DNA from: Paenibacillus sp. 1001270B_150601_E10
GTDB taxonomy: Bacteria; Bacillota; Bacilli; Paenibacillales; Paenibacillaceae
Assembly (NCBI RefSeq): GCF_015558675.1
Contig: NZ_JADMOL010000003.1
Location: 1-40,568 of the forward strand
Length of the DNA stretch: 40,568 nt
Reading direction: 5' to 3'
Shown: positions 19,692 through 27,786 of the stretch, piece after piece
Layout of the letters: each line of letters begins with the position of its first letter
Position numbering within the stretch: position 1 is the stretch's first letter
Notes under the pieces: model-generated
The model's database searches: none
What the model saw: only the letters and a program-made list of their open reading frames with translations
What the model was told of the DNA's origin: nothing
Position numbers and translations under genes: made by a program

Positions 19692-21881
19692 TTATGATTT
19701 TGTTATTTCGATAATTTTTTTTAAGAGTAATTGATTTCCGTCACCAACAAAGTCGTTACAATATTTCCCTTTAATTATTTGATACTCCTGCTTTAAATTA
19801 GCATATTGTTCATTTTTAATTTTATCAATCAATAATACGGTATCTTTTGTATAAAAGGACTGCATATCTTCATGCATATCCCAATATACTCCTCTAGCTT
19901 TTTCATACTTTTCAAAATCGTTAATATACAAATAAAAAGGGATATCTATAGCCATAGCATCAAATATAACAGATGAATAATCACTAATTATTATATCTGC
20001 AATTAATATTAATTCTTGCACATCTGTTAACGTGTCTGGGTAATAAACGTTATTATATCTCCCCCTTGTAACTCCCATAGAATGATCTTTATGGATAATC
20101 GCATATCCATCGCCTAAATTTCGGGATAAAAAATTTACGTCCAGTAAATATGATAAATCAGGATTTTTTTGTTTATAGTTATAGTCTCTCCATGTAGGAA
20201 CGTATAGGATAATCCTTTTATCACCACATATACCTATTTTTTGTTTTATTCTACCTTTTAGCTTTTGATTGTTTCTATTATTTTTAAGCCATTGTACTCT
20301 CGGATAACCAAAATTCAGGATTTTTTTATCTTCAACAGCAAACGCAGTTTTGAATTTCTCCTTCGCTTGTCTAGAATCCGATAATATATAGTCCCATCTG
20401 CGTATATCTCTCTGTTTTTGACATTTATGATTCCGATTGTACTTAGATATATGTACTTCCGCACTATCAAATAATAGCTTTTTAAATGGAGTCCCATGCC
20501 ATAACTGAATCCATGTTGTTTCTTCTCTCTTACTTAGATCTAAAGGTATCCAACTTTCTGCAAAAACTATTTTAGTTTTTGCAAAAATCTCATAGAATAA
20601 AAGACTACGTGGAGTTATACGATTTTTAGAAGGCACTCTCGGATCTCTTGTCACAAAATATACTTGGTAACCAGATTTTGTACTATTCAAGAACTCATAA
20701 AAATACCTTGAGTTACCAATATATTTATAATCAAATCCAATAAATAATATAGTATTATTATCAATTGGTGCCTTATTAAATTGTTTGATTTTCTTCTTTA
20801 CTTCATATTTTTTTATTTTTTTATATATACTAGTATTCTTAATACTCTTTAGTAATTTCATCAAAACCTTAAAGATTTTGGTCAGCACTTTTTTTTGAGA
20901 AGCCCACTCTAGAAATAGTATTGTATTAACCCTCTGCTTTTTAATTAACCCTCTTCTAAATAAGAAGTGATCTAGCGAATTAATGTTACCTTTTAGATCC
21001 CCATACTTAATTGACTTGTTATTAAGTAGCTCTATTACTTTGCCTAAGGTTTTTCTCAAGTTTCCCTTTGGTGCTCTAGTTTTTGCATACACAATAGCCT
21101 TCCGTATTAAATACTTATAAACGAAATAATAGGAATCCTCTTTTCTGGGATTAAACTGATCCAAAGAATTTTCAATAGCCTGAATAAATGAATTCAGGTG
21201 CACATTAGTATCTTTGCTTGTTTTCGTTGTAGAAAATGGATTAACTCGAACCATGTATAATGGATTTGAAATTAAATTAATATAATTAGCGCAATTAGCA
21301 ACTTTAATATAAAACTCTACATCTTCATATATATACCCTTCTCCATAATAGATACTATTATTAATCAAAAAATTTCTTCGATATAATTTATTTACAGTAA
21401 AATATGTTGGCGCTTGTAATAACTCTTCACATTCTTGCCCGACTAATTTTTGTTTAGCCATAAACAAATCATTATTCACGTAGATAAGGCCCTTATCTTC
21501 ATAATAATACACCCAATCACAAACAACAAAATCAACTTGACCATCATCTGTAGCATCAAACATTTTTTCAAAAGCATGTTCATCTAAAAAATCATCACCA
21601 TCTAAAAATAGGAGGTATTTCCCTTTTGCTTCTTTAATACCTCGGTTACGCGCAGTTCCTTGCCTCAAATTTTGGGGTTGGTGAAGTAATGTAACAGAAT
21701 AATCACTATATCTCTGCTTGAAATCCCCAACTATTTCAGTAGTTCTATCCGTCGAGCAATCATCAATAACAATAATCTCTATTGATCCAGAGAAATTTTG
21801 ATTGACAACAGATATTAATGCTTCTTCAATATATCGTTCCACATTAAATGTCGGAATAATTACGCTTATATCAAACCCCAT
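19692..21881 (-). CDS. Bifunctional GT2 glycosyltransferase / CDP-glycerol glycerophosphotransferase
   Basis: A 729-residue two-domain protein. The N-terminal half (about 1-330) is a GT-A family 2 transferase: FDISVIIPTFN, VIDDCSTD near 39-46, LDGDDFLD with DGDD at 94-97, and GEGYIYEDVEFY. A basic helical linker (about 330-375) leads to a TagB/TagF domain: LFIGFDYKYIGNSRYFYEF, IQLWHGTPFKKL, ILYVPTWRDYNY, IIISDYSSVIFDA. It may add a sugar and a glycerol-phosphate, or build an alternating sugar-glycerol-phosphate repeat (inference). The ATG at 21881 is chosen because GGTGG lies 9 bases upstream. The longer frame starts at a TTG with no such site. The gene is very AT-rich with many ATA and AGA codons, unlike the flanking repair genes. 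Confidence 0.88.
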   Translation of the reverse strand: MGFDISVIIPTFNVERYIEEALISVVNQNFSGSIEIIVIDDCSTDRTTEIVGDFKQRYSDYSVTLLHQPQNLRQGTARNRGIKEAKGKYLLFLDGDDFLDEHAFEKMFDATDDGQVDFVVCDWVYYYEDKGLIYVNNDLFMAKQKLVGQECEELLQAPTYFTVNKLYRRNFLINNSIYYGEGYIYEDVEFYIKVANCANYINLISNPLYMVRVNPFSTTKTSKDTNVHLNSFIQAIENSLDQFNPRKEDSYYFVYKYLIRKAIVYAKTRAPKGNLRKTLGKVIELLNNKSIKYGDLKGNINSLDHFLFRRGLIKKQRVNTILFLEWASQKKVLTKIFKVLMKLLKSIKNTSIYKKIKKYEVKKKIKQFNKAPIDNNTILFIGFDYKYIGNSRYFYEFLNSTKSGYQVYFVTRDPRVPSKNRITPRSLLFYEIFAKTKIVFAESWIPLDLSKREETTWIQLWHGTPFKKLLFDSAEVHISKYNRNHKCQKQRDIRRWDYILSDSRQAKEKFKTAFAVEDKKILNFGYPRVQWLKNNRNNQKLKGRIKQKIGICGDKRIILYVPTWRDYNYKQKNPDLSYLLDVNFLSRNLGDGYAIIHKDHSMGVTRGRYNNVYYPDTLTDVQELILIADIIISDYSSVIFDAMAIDIPFYLYINDFEKYEKARGVYWDMHEDMQSFYTKDTVLLIDKIKNEQYANLKQEYQIIKGKYCNDFVGDGNQLLLKKIIEITKS

Positions 21882-21921
21882 AATATCTACCACCACTGTC
21901 AAAAATATTTGTTAATCATCT

Positions 21922-22659
21922 CTATCCATTACTGTATAAACCACATACCTCTGTAGTGACTCCTAATCCTCGTACTTCTCCATTCTCCAACCACAAAACT
22001 CGATCACATAATTTCTCTACTTGCCCCATTGAATGCGACACAAACAACACCGTTGTCCCACCTTCAATCATTGACATAATCTTATTTTCACTTTTCTCTT
22101 TGAATTTGAAGTCACCAACAGAAAGGACCTCATCTAATATGAGAATATCCGGTTTTACTATTGTAGCTATAGAAAAACCCAATCTGGCTTTCATCCCTGA
22201 TGAATAATTTTTAAGTGGAGTGTGAATAAACTTCCCTATTTCGGAGAAATCAATAATTTCTTCAACATGCTGATCAATAAATTTTCGAGAGTGACCTAAC
22301 ACCAAACCATTCATATAAATATTTTCAAAACCGGTCAGGTCTCCATTAAATCCCGCGCCAAGCTCAATCATTGGAGCAATGGTTCCTCTACGAATAACTT
22401 CGCCTTGCGTTGGCTTCAATATCCCAGAAACAATTTTTAATAATGTACTCTTCCCAGCACCATTCCTTCCCACAATTCCAAACACTTCACCCTTATTTAT
22501 AGTAAAACTGACATCATTCAATGCATAAAAATCCTCATATTGAATTTCTCTGCGCATCTTCTTAATTAAATAGTGTTTCATAGAGTTAATTTTCTCAGTT
22601 GCTAAACGATACTTCATTGAGACATTTTTTACTTCTAAAGTTATATTTGAATTACTCAT
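21922..22659 (-). CDS. Polysaccharide/teichoic-acid ABC exporter, ATP-binding subunit (TagH/Wzt-like)
   Basis: ATPase that powers export of lipid-linked glycans across the membrane. The 245 residues show Walker A GRNGAGKST at 64-72, the signature SSGMKARLGF near 153, Walker B ILILDE near 173 and the switch His in FVSHS. The N-terminal MSMKYRL-like start and YEDFYALNDVSFTI are characteristic of the TagH/Wzt group. It lacks the long C-terminal extension of Bacillus subtilis TagH and the glycan-binding domain of some Wzt proteins, so substrate recognition must lie elsewhere. It lies 8 bp after the permease gene. Confidence 0.92.
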   Translation of the reverse strand: MSNSNITLEVKNVSMKYRLATEKINSMKHYLIKKMRREIQYEDFYALNDVSFTINKGEVFGIVGRNGAGKSTLLKIVSGILKPTQGEVIRRGTIAPMIELGAGFNGDLTGFENIYMNGLVLGHSRKFIDQHVEEIIDFSEIGKFIHTPLKNYSSGMKARLGFSIATIVKPDILILDEVLSVGDFKFKEKSENKIMSMIEGGTTVLFVSHSMGQVEKLCDRVLWLENGEVRGLGVTTEVCGLYSNG

Positions 22660-22667
22660 AGGCCCTC

Positions 22668-23444
22668 TTATATATAAAAGATAAATTTATCTTGCTTCTT
22701 ATAGAAAACGAAAAAGCCAATCACAAATATGCAGCACGAGTAAAATAATGTAACCCCCATCATGCTTAGTGGAGGTAGCGTACCTTCCATAATCAAGTTC
22801 CTGAACATTACCACAACATTAAATATTGGATTCATCTCTACTATAACTCTATACTTGTCGGGAATTATAGATGCTGGGTAAAATATTGGAGTCAGATACA
22901 TGATTACCGTTAAAATTATGGAATACAGATGCTTCATATCTTTAAAGAAAACATTGATGGTTGCCAGAAGCAGCCCTATTCCAACTGAAGAAATTAATAA
23001 ACAAATCATTGGGAATATGGCCAATAGATTTAGCCAGTGAAAGGGCATGCCCGTAACCAACATTACTAGCAATAAAGGAACCATAGAAATTAATGTTGTA
23101 ATAAATGATGAACATATGCGCGATAACGGAAATAAATATTTTGGGACGTATACTTTCTTGATTAGTTGACTATTTGATCCAATTGAATCCATTGCAAAAT
23201 TGGTTGATTCTGAAAAAAACTGATAAATTAAACGCCCAGTTAGTACGTATACAGGAAAATGTTCTATATGTTTATTAAACAAATTCGAAAAAATAATCGT
23301 TAAGACGATCATCATTAATAGGGGATTTAACATGCTCCATAATATCCCAAGAACAGAATTTCTATATTTTAGTTTAATGTCCTTCTTAATTAACTCAAAA
23401 AACAAATCTTTATACTTCAAAAAGTTATAGATATGATCTTTCAT
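22668..23444 (-). CDS. Polysaccharide/teichoic-acid ABC exporter, permease (TagG/Wzm-like)
   Basis: ABC-2 type membrane subunit that pairs with the following ATPase to flip the finished glycan outward. The 258 residues have an N-terminal cytosolic stretch (LIKKDIKLKYRNSVLGILWS, a TagG/Wzm hallmark) and six hydrophobic helices: MIVLTIIFSNLF, LISMVPLLLVMLV, LLAIFPMICLLISSVG, SIILTVIMYLTPIFYP, and a pair at the C-terminus. The ATG used has GGGAG 8 bases upstream. A longer frame begins at a TTG just before it, inside the ribosome binding region. It is first in the leftward tag module and is preceded by a long leader. Confidence 0.92.
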   Translation of the reverse strand: MKDHIYNFLKYKDLFFELIKKDIKLKYRNSVLGILWSMLNPLLMMIVLTIIFSNLFNKHIEHFPVYVLTGRLIYQFFSESTNFAMDSIGSNSQLIKKVYVPKYLFPLSRICSSFITTLISMVPLLLVMLVTGMPFHWLNLLAIFPMICLLISSVGIGLLLATINVFFKDMKHLYSIILTVIMYLTPIFYPASIIPDKYRVIVEMNPIFNVVVMFRNLIMEGTLPPLSMMGVTLFYSCCIFVIGFFVFYKKQDKFIFYI

Positions 23445-23670
23445 AAAATGATCTCCCAACTAATTTGGATCTCCGGATAGATTACTCTAAATTCCAGTTC
23501 GCTACTTCTGGTTATGCTTAAGTTATTCACAAAAGGAGATAAATGCGCATTGGATCCGGTTAAAAAACGGACAATCGAGAAATTCTAACAATAGGCATTG
23601 CATTATTTTCCTTTTAATCGCAACAGATAACACCCTTTGATTTTCCAGTTTCGGTGGATCACAAAAACTA

Positions 23671-23688
23671 GTGGTAGCGTAGCTACAC
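23671..23688 (-). other. Bulged hairpin in the exporter-operon leader, ops-like on the opposite strand
   Basis: On the minus strand GTGTAGC pairs with GCTACCAC around a 3-base loop with one bulged C. On the plus strand the same bases read AGTGGTAGCGT, which matches the RfaH ops element core GGCGGTAGCGT at 9 of 11 positions. NusG paralogs such as LoaP act on hairpins in leaders of polysaccharide operons of Bacillota, so it may be an antitermination site. This is speculative. Confidence 0.25.
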
Positions 23689-23789
23689 TTACAGATTTTA
23701 ATCTCAATTTCTCTTGTTTTTTTGCAAATTCTTAATTCTAGATATTGTTTATCTAATTATGATACATCATAGTAACGCTTTAACAAAAT

Positions 23790-23798
23790 ATTATATCA
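23790..23798 (-). promoter_or_regulatory. Extended -10 promoter of the tag/ABC exporter operon
   Basis: On the minus strand TGA directly precedes a perfect TATAAT. The -35 region is weak. Transcription would start near 23783 and run through a leader of about 340 bases to the permease gene. Confidence 0.5.
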
Positions 23799-24010
23799 TA
23801 ATTCACCCACATCTAAGCGACATGTTCTTCCAATCTTTATACTAGGCTGCTCTGATCCTAATGCTGCTCGTTTATATTTGGAAACTTATCATCATAAAAT
23901 ATGGTCTAAAAATTCGTTAACTCGCATCTAATTTGGACTTTTTCGCATAAATATCCGTATCTCTTCCTTATACAACATTTCAGTATTACCTACAAATAGA
24001 TTATCAGACA

Positions 24011-24039
24011 TTGTTTGATATTTTATTTATTGATAGAAT
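24011..24039 (+). promoter_or_regulatory. Promoter of the ligase-like gene
   Basis: TTGTTT (24011-24016) and TAGAAT (24034-24039) are 17 bases apart, with TGA before the -10 (extended -10). A start near 24046 leaves about 30 bases before the TTG start. This argues against the longer frame that begins at 24011. Confidence 0.5.
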
Positions 24040-24076
24040 AAAAACAATTGACTTTACTAGCAAAGGAGCAAAGAAA

Positions 24077-26524
24077 TTGTCGACTTATGGATATACAAAT
24101 AATAAAACGGACAAATCCTTTAATGTCCCGCCGATATATTGGCTGCTATTCGGATTAGTCACCTTATTTCTAGTCTGGGCACCCTTTCGAGTTGCATTGT
24201 TTAATGGGCAAAACACAAACTTTGAGCAATCAATATACGCAGCTGCCTTGTGGGTAGCGATCATTGGTCTTGTTACCGTCGGAATAACGATTACAAATAA
24301 GAAATGGACGAATATAGATCATTTAACCATTATCATATTTTTATTGCCAATAAGCTATGCGATTTCATTAATATCAGCTGCTTCACAATATCTCGCCATA
24401 AATATGCTTATCATTACCTTTATGTATGCCATATTCTTTGTTGCTTCGATATATTTGGCACAGCAGAAACAATTTAATCGTCTACTCATAGCGACTATAA
24501 CTACAATATCATACATTGTTGTATTTTTCGGATTATTTCATTGGTTAGGGAACGGCCCTTTCATTAATTCGCTCGTGAAGTGGCTTGGAGCACCTACACT
24601 TGATTCTGGAGCGTACAAAGATGCGGTCATGTCTGACTCCAACGGAGCACGGTTGACTTCAGTATTTCAGTATGCAAATACATATGCAGCCTATTTGATG
24701 GCTTTTCTATTTGTAGCCGTCTTTCAAATCGGTCATTCAAAGGCCTTGTGGAGTAAGTTCGTTCATGGCTTTATGCTTGTTCCTATTATATTGTCCATCT
24801 TCTTGACATTGTCTCGTGGTGGTCTCGTTCTGCTTCCAGTGGTCTTTGTGTTGTTACTAGTGTTTCTACAGCCACATAAGCAGTTAATGTGGATACTTCA
24901 TCTTGCCGTTAGTAGTATTATTACATTTGTTATTCTCAATCCTGTAACAGAAGCAGGACTATCGTTGCAGAAAGCATTCAGCGCTTCTCAATCTCTTACT
25001 GGATGGGGTTACGTTCTTGTTAGCTCCATTATAGCTGGGGGGATTTCATTCGCATTAGAAAAGTGGGTTTCCCCTGTGCTTGAAAAAGCCACTCAGAGTT
25101 TGTCTAACAAGAAGTGGGGAAACTTCTTGATTCCAATCGGTGGTGCACTACTAGGAGGATTATTACTCTTCTTGCTCATCAGTACCAATGTAAAAAATGT
25201 ATTGCCTGAGAATATTCAAACTCGACTTGAGAACATTAACTTTGAGCAGCACTCTGTTCTTGAGCGGTTCACATTCTATAAAGATGCGATGAAGGTTGTA
25301 AAGGATTACCCTGTCATTGGTGCTGGCGGCGGTGCATGGAGTGCCCTTTATGAGCAATATCAAAACAACCCTTATACTTCTCGTCAGGCACACAACTTTT
25401 ACTTGCAATATCTGATAGAAACCGGAGTGCTTGGTTTTGCTATTTTCGCTGTTATCTTGGTTTATATTTTCAGTAAATATATTCGCAATTATATTAGTGA
25501 TAATGAAGAGAACAGGAATGACTATTTCGTTTACTTTATCATTGCTGCATCGATATTGATACACAGCATCCTTGACTTCAACATGAGTTATGTTTATTTA
25601 GGGATATTAGTATTTATTTGCTTGAGTGGCATGATGACATCCGTCAAAGCTGCTCCGATAAAATCTAAGCTCAAACCTAAAACGATCAGAATTACATTTA
25701 GTACGGTGCTGTCAGTCACTTCTTTGGTCGTTTTAATAACAGCTTCAACTTTTATATCATCTGCCAATGCATATAATAAAGCTATAAAAACTGCTGACAC
25801 AAGCAATAGCTACGAGGAGATCATATCGCCATTAAATAAAGCATTGAGCATTCGAGCTCACCACCCTGAATATGTTTCATTTAAAGCGAATCTTCTGATA
25901 CAAGTGTATAAGCAGACGCAAGACGAAGCTTTTTACGAGGAAGCTGAGAAGCTGTTAACAGATACTTTAAAGACCGAGCCTACGAATAAAACTCTGTTAA
26001 TGAGAATGAATGCCTTGTACTCAACTAAAAAGTTAGAGAAAGATATCTTTGAAATATATGATTCCAATAAATATCGTTATCCTTGGGATATTGAGTGGTA
26101 TGAGCAGTACATGCATATCTCTGTTCTACTGGCATCAGCATCTCTTGATGATCAAGCTGCTAAGTCAAAATATTTAGATGTAGTTATATCATCCATTAAT
26201 CACATTAACAAAGGAATTGAACATTTGAAGACACTCCCTGAAGGCCAGCTTCAAGGACGTAAATTTGAGATTACTCCTAAGGTTGCGTTACATTCAGGAC
26301 AAGCCTACTACATGATGGGACAAACACAACAGGCTTATGACATAATGAAGGCACATCTTCAGAAGGATCTTAATGATGCAACTAATGCCGAATTAATGAC
26401 ATGGTATCTTGCAGCAAGCTCGAAGCTTAAGTTGGAGGATAAAGCTAACTTGAGCAAATTGCTTCAGGTTAATCCAGATGCAAATGCTAGTATTGATAGC
26501 ATTCTTTCAATGAAAGTAGATTAA
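24077..26524 (+). CDS. O-antigen ligase/O-oligosaccharyltransferase-like membrane protein with TPR-like tail
   Basis: Polytopic Wzy_C family protein. Members transfer lipid-linked glycans to acceptors (WaaL), to proteins (PglL, WsaB/WsfB), or polymerise repeats (Wzy). The 815 residues have about 12 hydrophobic helices up to about 560: YWLLFGLVTLFLVW first, FQYANTYAAYLMAF near 198, LTLSRGGLVLLPVV near 244. A large extracytoplasmic loop at about 390-448 holds GAGGGAWSALY and RQAHNFYLQY with His439. The C-terminal 250 residues are soluble and helical with TPR-like repeats, as in WsaB/WsfB, the S-layer protein glycosyltransferases. The start is TTG at 24077, 8 bases after AAAGGAG. It is alone on the plus strand with its own promoter and terminator. 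Ligase, protein transferase or polymerase cannot be told apart by sequence alone. Confidence 0.85.
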   Translation: MSTYGYTNNKTDKSFNVPPIYWLLFGLVTLFLVWAPFRVALFNGQNTNFEQSIYAAALWVAIIGLVTVGITITNKKWTNIDHLTIIIFLLPISYAISLISAASQYLAINMLIITFMYAIFFVASIYLAQQKQFNRLLIATITTISYIVVFFGLFHWLGNGPFINSLVKWLGAPTLDSGAYKDAVMSDSNGARLTSVFQYANTYAAYLMAFLFVAVFQIGHSKALWSKFVHGFMLVPIILSIFLTLSRGGLVLLPVVFVLLLVFLQPHKQLMWILHLAVSSIITFVILNPVTEAGLSLQKAFSASQSLTGWGYVLVSSIIAGGISFALEKWVSPVLEKATQSLSNKKWGNFLIPIGGALLGGLLLFLLISTNVKNVLPENIQTRLENINFEQHSVLERFTFYKDAMKVVKDYPVIGAGGGAWSALYEQYQNNPYTSRQAHNFYLQYLIETGVLGFAIFAVILVYIFSKYIRNYISDNEENRNDYFVYFIIAASILIHSILDFNMSYVYLGILVFICLSGMMTSVKAAPIKSKLKPKTIRITFSTVLSVTSLVVLITASTFISSANAYNKAIKTADTSNSYEEIISPLNKALSIRAHHPEYVSFKANLLIQVYKQTQDEAFYEEAEKLLTDTLKTEPTNKTLLMRMNALYSTKKLEKDIFEIYDSNKYRYPWDIEWYEQYMHISVLLASASLDDQAAKSKYLDVVISSINHINKGIEHLKTLPEGQLQGRKFEITPKVALHSGQAYYMMGQTQQAYDIMKAHLQKDLNDATNAELMTWYLAASSKLKLEDKANLSKLLQVNPDANASIDSILSMKVD

Positions 26525-26568
26525 AATTTTTCAATTTCTATTTGATTTCATCATCAGTATAAACTAAT

Positions 26569-26600
26569 AAACCGGCCCAATAGTCACGGGCCGGTTTTCT
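26569..26600. terminator. Bidirectional terminator between the ligase-like gene and galU
   Basis: AAACCGGCCC and GGGCCGGTTT are perfect 10-bp complements around a 9-base loop, followed on the plus strand by TCTTATT and on the minus strand by ATTAG. It sits at the ends of two convergent genes. Confidence 0.9.
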
Positions 26601-27481
26601 TATTCAAGCAGCTTTTCCCTTTTCAGTTGCTCCTCCATATATCTCAACAACGACTCCCTCAATTCAGGCCGCTGAAGCGCATAATGAATCGTCGTTTCAA
26701 TGAATCCGAGCTTCTCACCTACGTCGTGGCGATTGCCTTCAAAATGATAAGCCAGAATCTGCTCTTCTTGTCCTAGGCTTGCGATTGCATCCGTGAGCTG
26801 AATTTCTCCGTTAACCCCAACGTCTTGGTGCTCTAACAGTTCGAAGATACGAGGTGTAAGAATATATCTCCCCATAATCGCCCAGTTAGAGGGAGCCGAT
26901 CCGACAGCTGGCTTCTCAACGAGTCCATCAGTTCGCATGACACGCTCTGTTAACTGTTCTCCAGTTACAATACCGTAACGGTATACTTCTTCCCACGGGA
27001 CAGGTTGAACGCCAACAACGGACGAATGATATTCGTTAAACACTTCAATCATTTGCTGCAGACAGGGTTTGTCCGCTTCTACAATGTCATCTCCCAGCAA
27101 TACTGCAAAAGGTTCGTTACCAATAAACTTGCGTGCACACCAGATTGCGTGTCCAAGGCCTCTTGGTTCCTTTTGTCTGATATAATGAATATCAGCTAAA
27201 TTGGAGGATTTCTGAACCTCTTCCAGCAGCCCTAGCTTCTCCTTCTCGACTAGCAATGACTCCAGTTCAAAAGCATTATCGAAATGATCCTCGATCGCCC
27301 GCTTTCCTTTACCAGTCACAATAATAATATCTTCTATGCCAGAGGCTACCGCTTCTTCTATGATGTATTGAATGGTTGGTTTGTCCACGATCGGCAGCAT
27401 TTCTTTAGGCATCGCCTTCGTAGCAGGCAAGAATCGAGTACCTAAGCCGGCTGCAGGTATAATCGCCTTCCTTACTTTCAA
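26600..27481 (-). CDS. galU: UTP--glucose-1-phosphate uridylyltransferase
   Basis: Makes UDP-glucose, the donor for glucose or, after epimerisation, galactose in surface glycans and lipids; the Bacillus homolog is GtaB. The 293-residue protein begins [20 protein letters not shown] and carries [45 protein letters not shown] and LLGDDIV, all family hallmarks. The start is the TTG at 27481, with GGAGGTG 6 bases upstream; the longer frame from 27517 is not supported. It converges on the ligase-like gene and probably supplies the sugar used by the priming transferase of this locus (inference). Confidence 0.95.
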   Translation of the reverse strand: MKVRKAIIPAAGLGTRFLPATKAMPKEMLPIVDKPTIQYIIEEAVASGIEDIIIVTGKGKRAIEDHFDNAFELESLLVEKEKLGLLEEVQKSSNLADIHYIRQKEPRGLGHAIWCARKFIGNEPFAVLLGDDIVEADKPCLQQMIEVFNEYHSSVVGVQPVPWEEVYRYGIVTGEQLTERVMRTDGLVEKPAVGSAPSNWAIMGRYILTPRIFELLEHQDVGVNGEIQLTDAIASLGQEEQILAYHFEGNRHDVGEKLGFIETTIHYALQRPELRESLLRYMEEQLKREKLLE

Positions 27482-27683
27482 ATGTCGCACCTCCACCATG
27501 CTGTTACACTTCTGCAATATTAGCCCATTATACTATCGATTCATGTTCCATGATATAACAATAGGCAATATGGAGGATTATAACAACACATACATTTAAT
27601 CTATCTAAATCATCCTATGAAAAAGCTATATATTGATTGGAGAGTATATAAAATTCACTTTCCAATATCAACGGCATCATTAA
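27482..27683. other. Upstream region of galU, nothing recognised
   Basis: About 200 bases between the galU start and the terminator of the next gene. It should contain the galU promoter; no box pair close to consensus was fixed. Confidence 0.45.
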
Positions 27684-27731
27684 TAAAAGACGCTTCCATC
27701 CCACCCTGAATGGTGACATTAGAAGCGCCTT
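27684..27731 (-). terminator. Rho-independent terminator of the U32 gene
   Basis: On the minus strand GGCGCTTC pairs with GAAGCGTC, with an inner CACC/GGTG pair, followed by TTTTA. It lies about 55 bases after the stop codon of the U32 gene. Confidence 0.8.
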
Positions 27732-27786
27732 GCTACTTTATAAATCTATTCTATATGCAATATGCATCTAGTCTTAAGCTTCCCGC

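Larger units (their letters stand above)
23445..24010. other. Divergent control region between the exporter and ligase-like genes
   Basis: About 570 bases with no coding frame. A TGA-extended -10 promoter for the leftward tag module lies at 23790-23798, which gives a leader of about 340 bases. Within that leader a small bulged hairpin occurs at 23671-23688. The rightward promoter of the ligase-like gene is at 24011-24039. The rest is AT-rich and unexplained. Confidence 0.55.
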
